A DNA stretch of 45,391 nt from Nephromyces sp. MM_2019 (GCA_015657535.1 JADHZB010000392.1:1-45391); one strand, 5' to 3'. Positions 16,455-30,069 are shown, numbered from the stretch's first letter. The notes: a model not told the origin generated them from the sequence alone. Numbers and translations are program-made.

Positions 16455-19400
16455 ATGGCTGCATTTAGAGGCATATGGGTCACTGAAAACAAGATTGAAG
16501 ACAACATGTTTAGAAGTAAACTTCCAGAACTTGTGTGTCTTTATTCTCAAAGATTTATTAATATCGAAGAAATGAATCGAAAGCACAAGGTTAGAATCCA
16601 TTTAGCTTAATAACTAATTCTATCTGTTAATAGCTATTTCAACCCATGAGTTTCAAGTATTTAGTTAATATCTCACAATTATTTGCTTTTGATAATTGCT
16701 AAAACTTTGTTTTGAAATCAATCAAAGGTGGATTACGTTGAAGTACCCTCAGACCCAATACTGTTTCAGCTAATAAAAGATCAAGCACTAGGCTACAAGT
16801 TTGAATGCGATAACAATATACTTAAGTCTTGTGAAAATATGGAATTCCAGAATAATTACATTTCCGAGAGTAACAAATTACCTATTAGTGGATCATATGG
16901 TGCCTTCAATTTGGAAATTCCGCCGCAATTAGAGCATTTTTATCAAAACGAACAATCTAAGTTCCCAAACAAATCTTGCCAAGGAATGCGTGACAATGTC
17001 GAAAATCCAATTTCTATATCAAGAGCTAATCACACCGTAAATGTCGATCGAGTTGAAATACCCTCTCAAAATTATGATGGTTCCCATCCTGGGTCTTCAG
17101 GCTACAGTAAAATAAGCTGTAAGCCCAAGGTGCTTCAAAACATAGAGAAGCAAAACAATTGGCCAGTAGACTTCAGGATTGATCTTGAACCACAAGGATC
17201 AAGCAAATACTTCAATGATACGCAGATATGCCTACTAGGAAACTATATTAGCCACTCTGAACTAGATAAAAGACCTCAGGATTGCATAAACATGATAGCA
17301 AGCAACCCACTAATAGAATCAGATAATGATGTCGAGGAAAATAGCATCAACATAACTACAACAAATGATAGCATTAGAGATGCTCTTGTTAGAAGTTTTA
17401 CATATAACCATACTTTATATGAAAACAACAACATAGGCAATAAATTATCATCTTGCCCAGACACACAAGTCGTAAAGCCTTTTAATTCAAGCAAAACAAA
17501 TATTAGACCCAAGCTTGAAAATTGCACCCAAGAAAACACTCCAACTATCGCTACAGAATCAAAGGAACAGAGTTATCTCGTGGATATCAGCAGCGTAAGC
17601 CACAAATTTTATCCTAAAGCAATTGACTTGATATGATTTAATCACAAATACTAAACAGGTTCATCTCTGTCAGGATGTATACCATGAGAAGAAGAATAAC
17701 TTTCCAGACCTGAATAAAAAAAAAACTTTACCATTTGCTTATTTTAAGACGGATGAATTTTTCATTTGGGCCTTATTATCTATTTCTACACCTAAAAATG
17801 AAAACAATAGTGATTACTCATCTATACCAGAAATCTCAGTAACCTTCAAACTATTGCACTTTTTAAGCTTGTTTATAAGATTTAAGACTTTTAGTAACAC
17901 AAAAAGCTTTTACAAGTTGGATCATTATATAAATTTTATTTTACCATTTGGCCGAGCAAGGAAAATGGACATTAGCTGTGTGAAGCACATGTTGATTCAT
18001 TTTTCAGAGCTTGACATTCTGAATGGATTGTACAATGATAAAATTCCAAAACCTCAGAGATTTGAAGATTCAAGGCTAGCATTTAAAAGAAATAGTTATA
18101 ATCAACACAATGAATCAAGACGCTTTGGCTCTAAATTATTCAATTTCAAGGAGAATCTTGTTTCTAGACCGAATATAGAAATAAATTTGCATAATGATTT
18201 TTGTCCAAAACAAACCAATGTTGACAATGACTCGTTTGAAAACCAAATTTGTCCATCTGGTAAATCATATCTAGCAAATTCCTTAGACAGCAATTAAGAT
18301 TCATGGAGAATTCACATTGAAAATTCTGCAGATACTAGACTATATAATCCAGAGCACAATACAGTCGACTTGAACTTAATTTTCCCTGCATGGAAACTGC
18401 TTTCAAATTATCCACAAATTCAACCCAACAGAGATATGCAATTTTTAGATAAAAACCACAAAACTTCATCCAAACTTTCCAAGACAAAAAAAATTAATAT
18501 TGAGGAAGTATCTAATGCGAGTTATTTGTTAGAGAAATTTTTGAAATTGAAAGAATTGAATTCTCATATCCTATTTTCACAATTACTAATGCTTGCAGGG
18601 GTATATTTACAAGACTACAAAGTTATATAGCTAAAAATACTATGTGCTTAACTTTAGAAGAATATATTACTTGTACACTTGTTGAGTCTCCTCAGATCAG
18701 GAACTTATTTATTCAAGTATTTAGTAATCATTTTAAATATTCTCCTCAACATTTTGTATAATAAATTCACAGGGCCAAGTCAAATATTCTATGATTGGAA
18801 ATCATAAACCTGATATGACACTATCAATAAAATACAAGGCTGAAATGAACCCTGTATTCTTTATAAACTCTTGTGTCGTTTCATCTAAGTAAGCTAAAAT
18901 TCTTGTAAATTTACATTTAATAATTTATAAAACAATCAAAAAGACTGGCTAGGAACTGTGAACTGTTTGAAAGACAATTTTCTACGCTCTTTAAGAAGAT
19001 GTGTTAATATCTTTCTATAGTTTATTAATCACATTTTTTACATAGACATAGGCAAATATCGGATGACGAATCTAGTCTTGATTTGAGAATCATTCCATTG
19101 AATGACCCATTTTCTATTTGCTCGTATAGTCTAGAAACTTGTCAAAATATTCCAATCAAAGGTGAATAAATTTTCAAAGTCCAACATTCGAGTATTTAGA
19201 ATCTTGTAGATAACATAAAAAAAAATTAAATGTATTCTTAGACCCCAATCAAAATGTAAATGTTGTTCTATTCAGGTAGCTATAAAGTCAGGGAGTTAAA
19301 TTATAACAAATTGGGTCTAAATTTAGATCTCCAAGTTGATCAAAAATTTTTTAAAACTTTGAAATGTAACATTTATCTACCTTTTCTTGGCTCTACCGTA

Positions 19401-20159
19401 AAGGAGATCAAAATTAAGACAACACTGGTAAATTTAAAATTAATTAAACTGCACTAAAAAGAGTAATAAAAGCAAAATTACTCCTTGAAAAGGGTGAACC
19501 AAACTTGATGAAAGGAAAAAAATGCCTACATTGGGCTTTTAACAACAAAGAACAATCACTAAATTCCAGTAAAATGAATAAATGTCTACTTAACCTTGCT
19601 AGGATAAATTTTCAAATTATTCAGGCTGGAATAGATCTGAGAAAGGGTATATGGAAATTAGTCTAAATGGGGAACTAGAGCTCGAAGAGTCCAAGCAACG
19701 CAAGCAGTGGGCTAAGTCTACAGAAAACCCAAAACTTCAAGTAAGGTTACAATTATGTATTAAAAATATTTGGAATATATTCTATCCTCGTATTAAATAA
19801 AAGGCAATACTTACTGACGAGATTCAGGAAGGCTATCTACAGAGCTCTGAAAATTTTAATAGTAAATTTAATATTTTATCCAAAATTTGTAGGAAGCAGT
19901 GTTTTGGTTGTCTTTAATGCAACTCTTATTTAATTATACAGATATAGACTCAAGGCTCTCGAATTATTCAGCCATAATTAAGTTCAAAACCATGAGCGAG
20001 CCAATTTCAGGATTAAAAATCCAAAATTGTCACCTAAAAGATGAAAATTCCACGGCAAACTTATTTGGAACTAGTATTCAAAATATAAACTATTCCAGAA
20101 GCTACATAATATGGTCTAATTTAGCTAGAAAAGAGAACTTTGTTTTCGAGTATGATTAA
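16455..20159 (+). CDS. AP-5 complex mu subunit homologue (about 913 aa)
   Basis: AP-5 is a heterotetrameric adaptor acting at late endosomes. Exons 16455-16589, 16728-17594, 17659-18259, 18299-18600, 18773-18888, 19052-19161, 19276-19427, 19493-19568, 19625-19740 and 19893-20159 keep frame. Order and motifs match human AP5M1 throughout: N-terminal RGIWVT, then VEVPSDPILFQLI (compare YVPVPEDGPFLKAL), LPFAYFKTDEFFIWA (compare WPVVAFLKNDMIYA), a pair ending LPFGRARKMD, GNHKPDMTLSIKY, PLNDPFSICSYS, MEISLNGELEL (compare MEISLSG) and C-terminal SYIIWSNLA (compare DYYIWNSKA). An Asn/Ser-rich insert (about 65-330) and a second one (about 430-600) make it nearly twice the human length. TAA at 18295-18297 is in frame unless bases 18260-18298 are a 39-nt intron. 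The match was made from memory of the family, without alignment. It could be another divergent mu-like protein. Confidence 0.7.
18260..18298 (+). other. Putative 39-nt intron containing an in-frame TAA
   Basis: Starts gtaaat after TCTG and ends attaag before ATTCATGG. Its length is a multiple of three, so splicing keeps frame and removes the TAA. The acceptor lacks a good pyrimidine tract. If it is not spliced, the AP-5 mu gene is interrupted. Confidence 0.45.
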
Positions 20160-21620
20160 ATTTATAGACAACCTCAAATCAAATAAAATATAACACTCTA
20201 AAAACACGAATTTTTATGGTGTACTATGTATCCGAAAAAACTGGATCAATAGCACAAAGTGAACTTTTAAAATAAAAATTTTATCATACAATCAATATAT
20301 TGAATGTCTACAACCGTAACTTAAACCTAAAAATTTAATACCATTTTAAATGTTTTAACCAAATTTGTCACATTCGAGCCTATGTAAAATGATTTATTAA
20401 GACTTATGGATAATAGTTTTACACAAATAGAAATATGCTTTCTAAAAAGCTTAAATTACAAACTAAAAATGTACACGCCTCTGAACCATTCCAGAGTTGA
20501 GGGTTTTAATTTATCACTATCTACTCTTTCTGATATTTCTTTTAAGTTTTTTCCTACTTTATCAACCTATTACGCATAATGATACACATAAATAAAACCA
20601 AGTCATGACAACAAGTCATTAGACCACATAGTACACATCAAGCGATTAAAGTCAGCAATTATATAAATATATACTCTCAAACTGCAAAAATATGCTTTAA
20701 AAAAATGGCTTTTTATTCGAATTTTATCACGTTAAGTAAAATATTAAGTTTCGATTAAAGATAAAAACAACACTGCTTTACAGTAAACCTTTTATTTCTT
20801 AGCTTAGAGACTTAGTCTTGATAAATTTAGTGTTTAAGTATTAAAAAAGCTAGAATATTTTGAAGCCCAAAATCAAAATAATTTGTGTGGGAGCAAGACA
20901 TTTTTAAGAATTATTAGATAGAGTTATTTTATTTATCAATCATATTTGATAATGAAATGTAACTAGACTCAAAATTTTAATAGCCCACCTATTTCCCCAC
21001 AAAGTTTCTATATATATAATCTCTTAAATTGAAATTAATCTAATTTCCCACCAGGCTATCTAATCTATATGCAATCAATCAATATTTCAATTTTATTCGA
21101 AATTTTTTTAGTGATTAACTCGAGTCAGATTAAGAATATATCTATAAGAATCAAAACTAGATCAGATTCAAATCTCAATGAATCATTATTGATCTAAAAG
21201 AAAATAGATTATTTGAATTTTGAACCTTTTGAATAAAAACCTTTTTATTGATTTTCTCAACAATTCAAATATAATTTTTTGATAAATAATTTTTGAAACA
21301 TTTCCTGGATCTGTTAGGATTAGAGTGCTCCTCTTAATCGGACTCTTTAATTCATTGATCTTGAAATTAATTTGAATTTTTATAATTGGATTTGAAAGGT
21401 GAAATGAAAAATAAAATAATATCAAACTTGATAAACTAATTAATTTATTCAGGGAATCTTTTCTACTCTATCTATATGAAAAAATTCTTATGATAAATAA
21501 ATGTGCTTTTTGAAGTCAAGATTTACTCAAAATAATAGGAATATATACATAAATATTGAATTTCCAGAATTAGAAATTTTAAAATTGTCCTTGAAGTAAT
21601 ATTTGAAAATTTAATAAAAA
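20160..21620. other. Intergenic region upstream of alpha-tubulin 1
   Basis: 1.46 kb, very AT-rich, without a credible exon. The open frame at 21186-21425 on the minus strand is low-complexity Ile/Lys/Phe sequence and was not accepted. Presumed tubulin promoter region. Confidence 0.6.
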
Positions 21621-23262
<1,642 letters not shown>

Positions 23263-23749
23263 TTGACAAGATTATATTATAACCAATTGTTAAACACCAA
23301 ACTACTTTTATTTCGTAGTATATTAACTAATACAAGTGTTATCTTGAGATTTAATTTTAATAATTTGAACACTATTCATAATTTAGTAAGTTTTGCGGGA
23401 GTTTACAATATGTTTGTCGGAGCCAAATGATACTAAATGAATATTTTTCAAAATTTTTCGATATATGTAAAGGGTAAAATATTTTGATATTTAAATTAGA
23501 AACAAAAATACTCGAAAAAAATTCATTTTCTTTTTATTTAGTATTAAACTTTACAAGATACTTGAAACAAGTTCTTAAATGGTTCATAAAAATGTATAGA
23601 TTGTTATTTTCCCTATAATAGTCAATTATTTGAAAATATGAATACGTTATATATTACGAGATATAAATTAAAAAAATGAAAAATTTCGGAAACTTTTAGT
23701 GGAGAAAAAAGTTAACAGGATACTCTGTATTAAATAAAAACTTGTGCAT
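23263..23749. other. Shared 3' region between convergent tubulin genes
   Basis: 487 bp between the two stop codons; it must hold both 3' ends. AT-rich with no gene, no strong hairpin and no evident copied block. Confidence 0.6.
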
Positions 23750-25547
23750 TTAATATGCGTCTATATAATTATGAGGCATATTTTCGTAATCAGTGTTCTC
23801 CATAGCTACTTCTTCATAGTCCTTTTCTAAAACGGCTAAATCCTCTCTAGCTTCACCAAATTCACCTTCTTCCATACCTTCACTTACATACCTTAGGGTG
23901 AAAATAAACATGGAAAGTTGTAACGTAAACAAAATTTCACAAAAAAGACTTACCAATGTACAAATGCACGCTTTGTATACATCAAATCAAATTTATGATC
24001 CATACGATTGAATACCTCAGCAATTGCAGTCGAGTTACTAATCATGCATAGAGCTCTTTTAACCTGAACAAGATTATTTCCGTTATGAATGTTACATGAA
24101 ATATGATAAAAAATTTTACTTTAGCTAAGTCTCCTCCTGGAACAACTGTTGGGGGTTGGAAATTAATACCAAATTTAAAGCCAGTAGGACACCAGTCAAC
24201 AAATTGAATTGTTTTCTTATTTTTGATAGATGCTACAGCGTTATTAATATCCTTAGGTACTATATCACCTCTGTTGGTATTAAGTGAAATGGCTATATAG
24301 TAAGTCAATTTATATAAGAAATTTTCTGGTTTACCTGTACATCAAGCAGCAAGCCATGTATTTTCCATTTCGAGGGTCGCATTTAGACATCATGTTAATA
24401 GGTTCAAATGCTGAATTAGTAATTTCTAATGCTGATAGTTGTTCATGGTAGGCTTTCTCAGTACTTATTACGGGAGCGTAAGAGCTAAGCATGAAGTGAA
24501 TACGAGGATAGGGGACTAAGTTAGTTTGAAGCTCTGTGATATCTACATTTAAAGCGCCATCGAATCTTAGAGATGCTGTGATTGAAGAAATAACCTGAAA
24601 CCAAGTGTAAAGCGATTATATTGATTTGAATTAAAAACATAAAGGTGTAATTTTTAAAACCTGGGCAATCAATCTATTGAGGTTGTGATAAGATGGTCTT
24701 TCAATATCTAAATTTCTTCTACAAATATCGTAAATAGCTTCGTTACCTAACATAATGGCAACATCTGTGTGTTCAAGCAAAGAATGTGTTGCAAGTACAG
24801 AGTTATAAGGTTCCACAATGGATGTTGAAACTTGAGGTGAGGGCCAAGTGCAGAAGTTCAATTTGGTAGTTTTTGAATAGTCAGTGGCCAAGCGTTCTAA
24901 TAAGAGACAACCAAGGCCTGAACCGGTGCCACCACCGACAGCATGGAACATTAGGAACCTATATATAAAAGTGTTTTTATTAGTATAAATTACAAAATGA
25001 ATGAGATTTATTCTTTATTTTAACCCTTGAAGTCCATTACAGTTATCAGCTAGTTTCCTAATGCAATCAAGAGCTTGGTCAATTATTTCTTTCCCAACAG
25101 TGTAATGGCCACGAGCAAAATTGTTTGCAGCATCTTCCTTACCGGAAATTAATTGTTCTGGATGAAAGAGATTACGGTATTTTCCTGTACGTACTTCATC
25201 AATTACTGTTGGTTCAAGATCCAGGAAAATGCATCGGGGAACCTGAAGTAATATGTTTTCATAATTTCCATATGATCCCAAAATGTCAACTTATATCTAT
25301 ATACCTGTTTCATTGAACCGGTGGAAGTAAAAAAGGTGTCCAAAGTATCATTTTTCGCTGCAGCATTTCCAGTGTTGCTTGGTACACCTTCAGGAGTAAG
25401 TTGATGCTCTAAGCAAAAAAGTTCCCTACATGAGATAAAAGAAGATCAATTAGGTATGTTCAACTACTAAATCATAGGATCAAACCAGCAAGAGTTCCCG
25501 GTTTGTATACCAGCTTGCCCAACGTGGATACTTATTATTTCTCTCAT
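23750..25547 (-). CDS. Alpha-tubulin 2, divergent paralogue (453 aa)
   Basis: Exons 25547-25486, 25425-25305, 25242-25025, 24958-24661, 24594-24335, 24270-24120, 24063-23954 and 23891-23750 give exactly 453 residues with every frame intact. [21 protein letters not shown] and most of the core are conserved, so it should bind GTP and assemble. Differences from its neighbour are concentrated in three places. Residues 29-63 are rewritten: Lys40 is Gly, in [12 protein letters not shown], and GAGKHVPR becomes GSMKQVPR. MLDNEA becomes MLGNEA. The tail ends [17 protein letters not shown] with far fewer acidic residues. It has the four introns of alpha-1 plus three more. The first donor, gtttga, is weak. 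Plasmodium and other apicomplexans have a second alpha-tubulin used in the sexual stage; a stage- or organelle-specific role is inferred. Confidence 0.95.
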
Positions 25548-28112
25548 GTTTCTTCGGTTTATTTACGAGAAGAAAGAAGACTTATATGAAGTAATTAATA
25601 TGGAATATGTTTAAATATGAAGAGTTGAAAATATTTATGATTAGTATAAATAAGCAATTAGCCAGAAAAAGAGTCCTTTTTAAGTGGAACAGCTCCTGTG
25701 GTTATCGCTTTTTATTATAAAAATGGTAAAATGTTGTCAATGTTTATAATAATTAAAACAAAATAACTATTGTTGCGTGACGCAACATAGAACTCGGTGA
25801 GGTGCTTCTCATTTAGGGGTTAAATAAGTTCACTTTTTAACATCTTAAGATTTCACCAAAGTAGAAAACTCCTAGCAATTGTTGCAGTTACTGTTGTTAA
25901 GTTGAAAGCAAAATCACAACGAATTAGAATGATTGATGAATAAGTTTCCATTAACATTAGATTCAATATTAACAAGACATGGAACCTTATTAAAACGCAA
26001 TTCGATTTGTTAGAATCACACATGCAATCTTAATTCTTAAAGCTAATTTTTCTGCTCTTAAGAGTATATGTTATACTGACAATTTTGAGAAATTGAATTT
26101 ACAAAAGTTTGCAGCGAGATTTTAGAACTCGAGCACAACTTAAAATTTACACTCATAAAAACTTCCGACTAACAGAAACATCTAATCATATGTAAAACCA
26201 CTAATTATACATATATGAGATCAATTTTATTTGACCACTTTACCTAAACTAAACTCGATCAAAAATACACAAGTTTACACAAAAATTATTTAATTTTGAA
26301 ACCACAATTCAATTCAGCTCAATTAAAAATCCACAAAATTACAAGTTACTCATACCCATTCGAGAGTTAACATTCACTTAACTTTTAAAAAAGTTGGTCC
26401 AAGATAGTTATAAAAAGCTTCCCTAGGTAGAAAAATCAACGGGAATTACATTTTGGAATTTATATGATATTAACAAATAGCTACTTAGGGCTCTACAGCC
26501 CTTTTATAAAAAACTTGAGAAAGGAATTAGCCAGAGAGCTGTTAGTTTTTCTTTCGCTCAGATAATAATAATTTTGAGGATTTCCTGATATTTTCATTAA
26601 AATAGATAATTCTTTGAAAATTTATTTGGAACATTAAAGCACTATAAATCGTTAACAAGTTATTCACTTACTAATTGAGGGATATAAAAAAATTATTGAT
26701 TTTTAAGAAGTTAAAACAGGGAATCGGAAATACATATACATTTAGGTATTCCTTTTATTATTAGCAGTTATTGCAAGCCTCATTGTGAGTTACACTCCCT
26801 TTAACTCAGCTGAATTAATATGGAGATAAATTAAGGATTCATTCAAAATAATTATAAAATGAATTTTACCTAAATATTACATTTCATTAATTCGGTTTAC
26901 CTTAAGACTGCTACCAAGTGCTGTTTATCTTAGTGTTAATGACTACTTAATTAAAGCTAAATATATATGTATCTGCATATGAGAATAGTAATATAAGTTT
27001 GGGCCTAATTACCAGCAATTATATTGACCATGCAACCTAGTTGTTTAAACAAATTGAAAGTTCTGGAGTATTATAAATTTTCATAATGAGCAACCAGGTT
27101 TCGATGCTTTAATGCACAGCTTGAGATATGTAAAACATTTAAACAAAATGTTTTCATTTAAAAATTCTGGAAACTTTTCGGACATTTTTATCTTAAGAAT
27201 TTTTAATTTCCTATAAACTACTTATCAGAGGCTCGTGTCCTAAAACCAATAAAATTATCAAGCTCTATGTGAGTCTACAGGTAAATTAATCCACGACTTA
27301 TGTTTAGTCATACTAGTTTCCCTATTTCAAAGGCTTTACATTTTTTGTGTACTAATCAATTTTTAAACTAGCTCAATTAGTATAGTTTTGGCTTTTTACT
27401 AGCCACTTTTTAAAAACACTTGCGAATAATCTATATGTTGAGTTTCAATTAACACACTTGGAGATATTGTTGGGTGGGCGAAACGTGTTTATTATTAAGT
27501 ACGCTAGATTCGTATAGGATTTGTAGATTTAAGAATAGCCTCCTTAATTTAGATACTTGGTGCCAAGTGTAGCTAACACCTCAAGGTAAGCCCTACAAGT
27601 TTTTAAAGCATGCTGGCTAATGAACTTTAAAAAATAGTTAGCTAAACTTTTTCGAATTTTTTATGCTCAAAATCTGGGTCAGGATATGGTCTATATATAT
27701 ATATGTATACACACATAGCCTTTATTGTGACAATGTAAAAATTATTTAATACCACCAAACAAAAAATGTTCTAGTAAGCATAGTATGAACTTTTTTCTCA
27801 CATTCATTGCTTGTGGAATTTTGTAGTGGCATCATTGTGCTGGTGTTAATTATCCTTTTGGAATCACATTTTTATATTACTAGCTGCTCATTTTGTGTTG
27901 TAAGCACAGTGGAACTCACAAAAGTTTATTATAAATAGGTCACATACCTGTCTCACTTTATTATGCCATGGTTATATGACTTTTTCCTTAACGATTGTTA
28001 ACTACTTACCTACATAATACATTGTATACAGTACTTTCTAACCAAAAACCACTCCAGGAGGAAAAACTTGTCAAATTATTGCACTAATTAACTAGTATTT
28101 TAAGTGTCCAAT
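25548..28112. other. Intergenic region, alpha-tubulin 2 to small membrane protein
   Basis: 2.56 kb between divergent genes, AT-rich, no coding exon found. The only clear structure is the 17-bp palindrome at 25771-25787. A short TA/CA run lies near 27692-27717. Confidence 0.6.
25771..25787. promoter_or_regulatory. 17-bp perfect palindrome upstream of alpha-tubulin 2
   Basis: TGTTGCGTGACGCAACA is an 8-bp inverted repeat around a central G. It is GC-rich against very AT-rich surroundings and centred about 230 bp upstream of the alpha-tubulin 2 ATG. This symmetry and position suit a binding site for a dimeric transcription factor. The factor is unknown. Confidence 0.45.
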
Positions 28113-28488
28113 ATGGAGGAATTTACACAATGTATTTGCCAGTTTTTTCATAACTTCGCTGGGAGATTGAACCAAGCCCTTGAGACTTCTTCTCAAATGA
28201 CTATACGTAGTGACTTTGGAAATATCCCCGAACTGGGCTCCCCAGGAAGTGTCCCATCATCATTCGATGCAAGCTCAACAAATGTCTTTATTATATTTGT
28301 GCTAATTCTTGGAGCATTTCTTTCAGTGTTTCAAGGTAAATTAATTAATAACAACACCACACGATTAATAAATAGTTTGTTTATAATTAGGTGCATTCAC
28401 TACCCCAAGACCAAATAGTAAGCCTAACCCAATGACATCTCCCAACCACAATGATGGATCAGATGACAATGATAATTTTACATTTTAA
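28113..28488 (+). CDS. Small single-pass membrane protein (106 aa), unknown
   Basis: Two exons, 28113-28335 and 28391-28488 (55-nt intron, phase 1). The start is the first ATG in frame. An N-terminal half with Cys and Phe (EEFTQCICQFFHNF) is followed by a Ser/Pro-rich stretch and one membrane span, STNVFIIFVLILGAFLSVF. A hydrophilic Pro/Asn/Asp tail ends NDNFTF. There is no signal peptide, so it is probably anchored by the central span. I do not recognise it. It stands alone on the plus strand and is convergent with the secreted Glu-rich gene. Confidence 0.6.
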
Positions 28489-29212
28489 CGAGACAATTGA
28501 TTTTTTTATATATTAAATGAAATTCATACGATTATCTTTCACAAAAAACAATTTCAACACTATGTCGCTAATAATATCTTTTGAAATTCCTTTAAATCAA
28601 AAGCTATAGTCAGTGTTTCCAGACACTATGGCAATTATCGATTATAATAGAGGTCATAGCTTGAATACTTTTTTATCTACAAAAACATTTGAAATATATA
28701 AAATTAGACTTTGCCAAAATACTTTTTTTCGGGCAGATACCTTGAGATAAGTTCGATAATCATTTATTGTACACTATACTTATAATTTTATTACTTCTTT
28801 GATTACATTATCACATGGCTTGCCTGAATCAGCTTAGACTACATTACTTTTATAGCATCTTTTTCTCCATTTTCATAATTTACAGTTTTATAGGTTTATA
28901 AACTTTATAAATTTATACATTTATAAGTGCTTTTCAAGCATTGGATTAATATTGGATTAATTTTGAATTACTACAAAATTAATATAAATTATTCTTGTTT
29001 CCTAGCCTAATTTCTTGAACATTTTATTTCTGTTCATATTGTAGTATTTCAAGGAAATTCTGATGTGATAAGCTATGCTTCATTATAGTTATTTTTATTT
29101 TGAAAAATCAGCATGTTTCTAGTTCGTGCTCTTTTTTTTCAAGCATTTTCTCTTCATCATGATTATCTTCCTATAAAGATAATCATGTATAATTGATTTT
29201 ATAATACATTTA
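28489..29212. other. 3' region between convergent genes, with a perfect hairpin
   Basis: 0.72 kb of AT-rich sequence, no exon. A perfect 12-bp inverted repeat lies at 29158-29187, just past the stop codon of the minus-strand gene. Confidence 0.55.
29158..29187 (-). terminator. 12-bp perfect hairpin just past the stop of the secreted Glu-rich gene
   Basis: catgattatctt and aagataatcatg are perfect inverted copies around a 6-nt loop, 26 bp downstream of the stop codon at 29213. It would form a stem in the 3' UTR. A role in 3' processing or mRNA stability is possible; bacterial-type termination is not implied. Confidence 0.4.
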
Positions 29213-30069
29213 TTAATATCTATATACTTCCTGATCTTTTTCTAAATCTGAAAATTCATCAGTCTCGGATTCAATTTCATCAGCAACTGCATCCTTTGCA
29301 CCGATTATATAACTAATTTCTAATTTGAAAAAGTAAAAACCAAAATACCTCCTCTTCGTGCAACTTGTTAAGATTCTCTTCCTCGTGTTTTAAATTATCT
29401 TTTTCGTGCTTTACCAATGCATTTTCTTTTCTCTCTTCCTCGATTTCCTCATGCCTATCTTCGTCCTTCAGCTCCTCTAATTCATGATCCGCATCTTCTT
29501 TTTTCTGGAAAAATTATTTCGTTTCTACTTGTGTAGAATACAATAACTTCCTGGTTAATTGTTTCTTTTTTAAGCGCCTCCTGAACACGTGAATCTTCAG
29601 CCAGTGCTTTTTCAGTAGCTGCAGCTTGCGCCATTTGAGCTGTACTTATTTCCTCCTGCCGCTCAAGTTCACCAGCTTCTTTAGCCAATACATTTGTAGT
29701 CTTTCCTTTATATTTTAATAAGTTTCTAATTTAAATATAAAACATGCTTAATTATATTTACTTACCAAGTTGTGATTCTGCTTCACCCTTTTTAAAAATT
29801 TAGGAACTCATACTAGTCATGAACTCCTACCTTAATAGATTTAATTTTACCTGGGACTTGGCTCCATTTCCAGCTGCTTCACAGCATGATTGACCACCAC
29901 CACCAGAAACAGGAATGATAATATTTTTTGATGGATTCTGCAAAAATTCGAGGTTGTATGCAGTTATTGTTAATACATTAAATAATAATAATAAAGAGAG
30001 ACAGATAAATCCCAAACATTTTGTATGTTTAGTAAAAAACATATTGCTAGATAACAGATCTGATTCCAT
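29213..30069 (-). CDS. Secreted or anchored Glu-rich coiled-coil protein (211 aa), unknown
   Basis: Exons 30069-29851, 29787-29766, 29705-29548, 29504-29349 and 29293-29213 sum to 212 codons. The N-terminus has a hydrophobic segment, CLGFICLSLLLLFNVLTITA, at about 18-37, a signal peptide or anchor. A short Gly/Cys patch (SGGGGQSCCEAAGNGAKSQ) follows, then an Ala/Glu region (AQMAQAAATEKALAED). A highly charged helix of Glu/Lys/His repeats (HEEIEEERKENALVKHEKD) leads to a final Asp/Glu-rich tail ending QEVYRY. Charged secreted proteins of this kind are common in apicomplexans as secretory-organelle or host-facing products, but I recognise no family. The 22-nt exon and the 43-nt intron 3 are inferred from frame. 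Confidence 0.6.

Noticed and set aside
21186..21425. 79-codon minus-strand open frame
   Set aside because: Low-complexity Ile/Lys/Phe sequence typical of AT-rich non-coding DNA, with no splice partner or recognisable motif.
23750..25547. Alpha-tubulin 2 as a pseudogene
   Set aside because: All eight exons keep frame, the total length is exactly 453 codons, and GTP-binding and catalytic motifs are intact.
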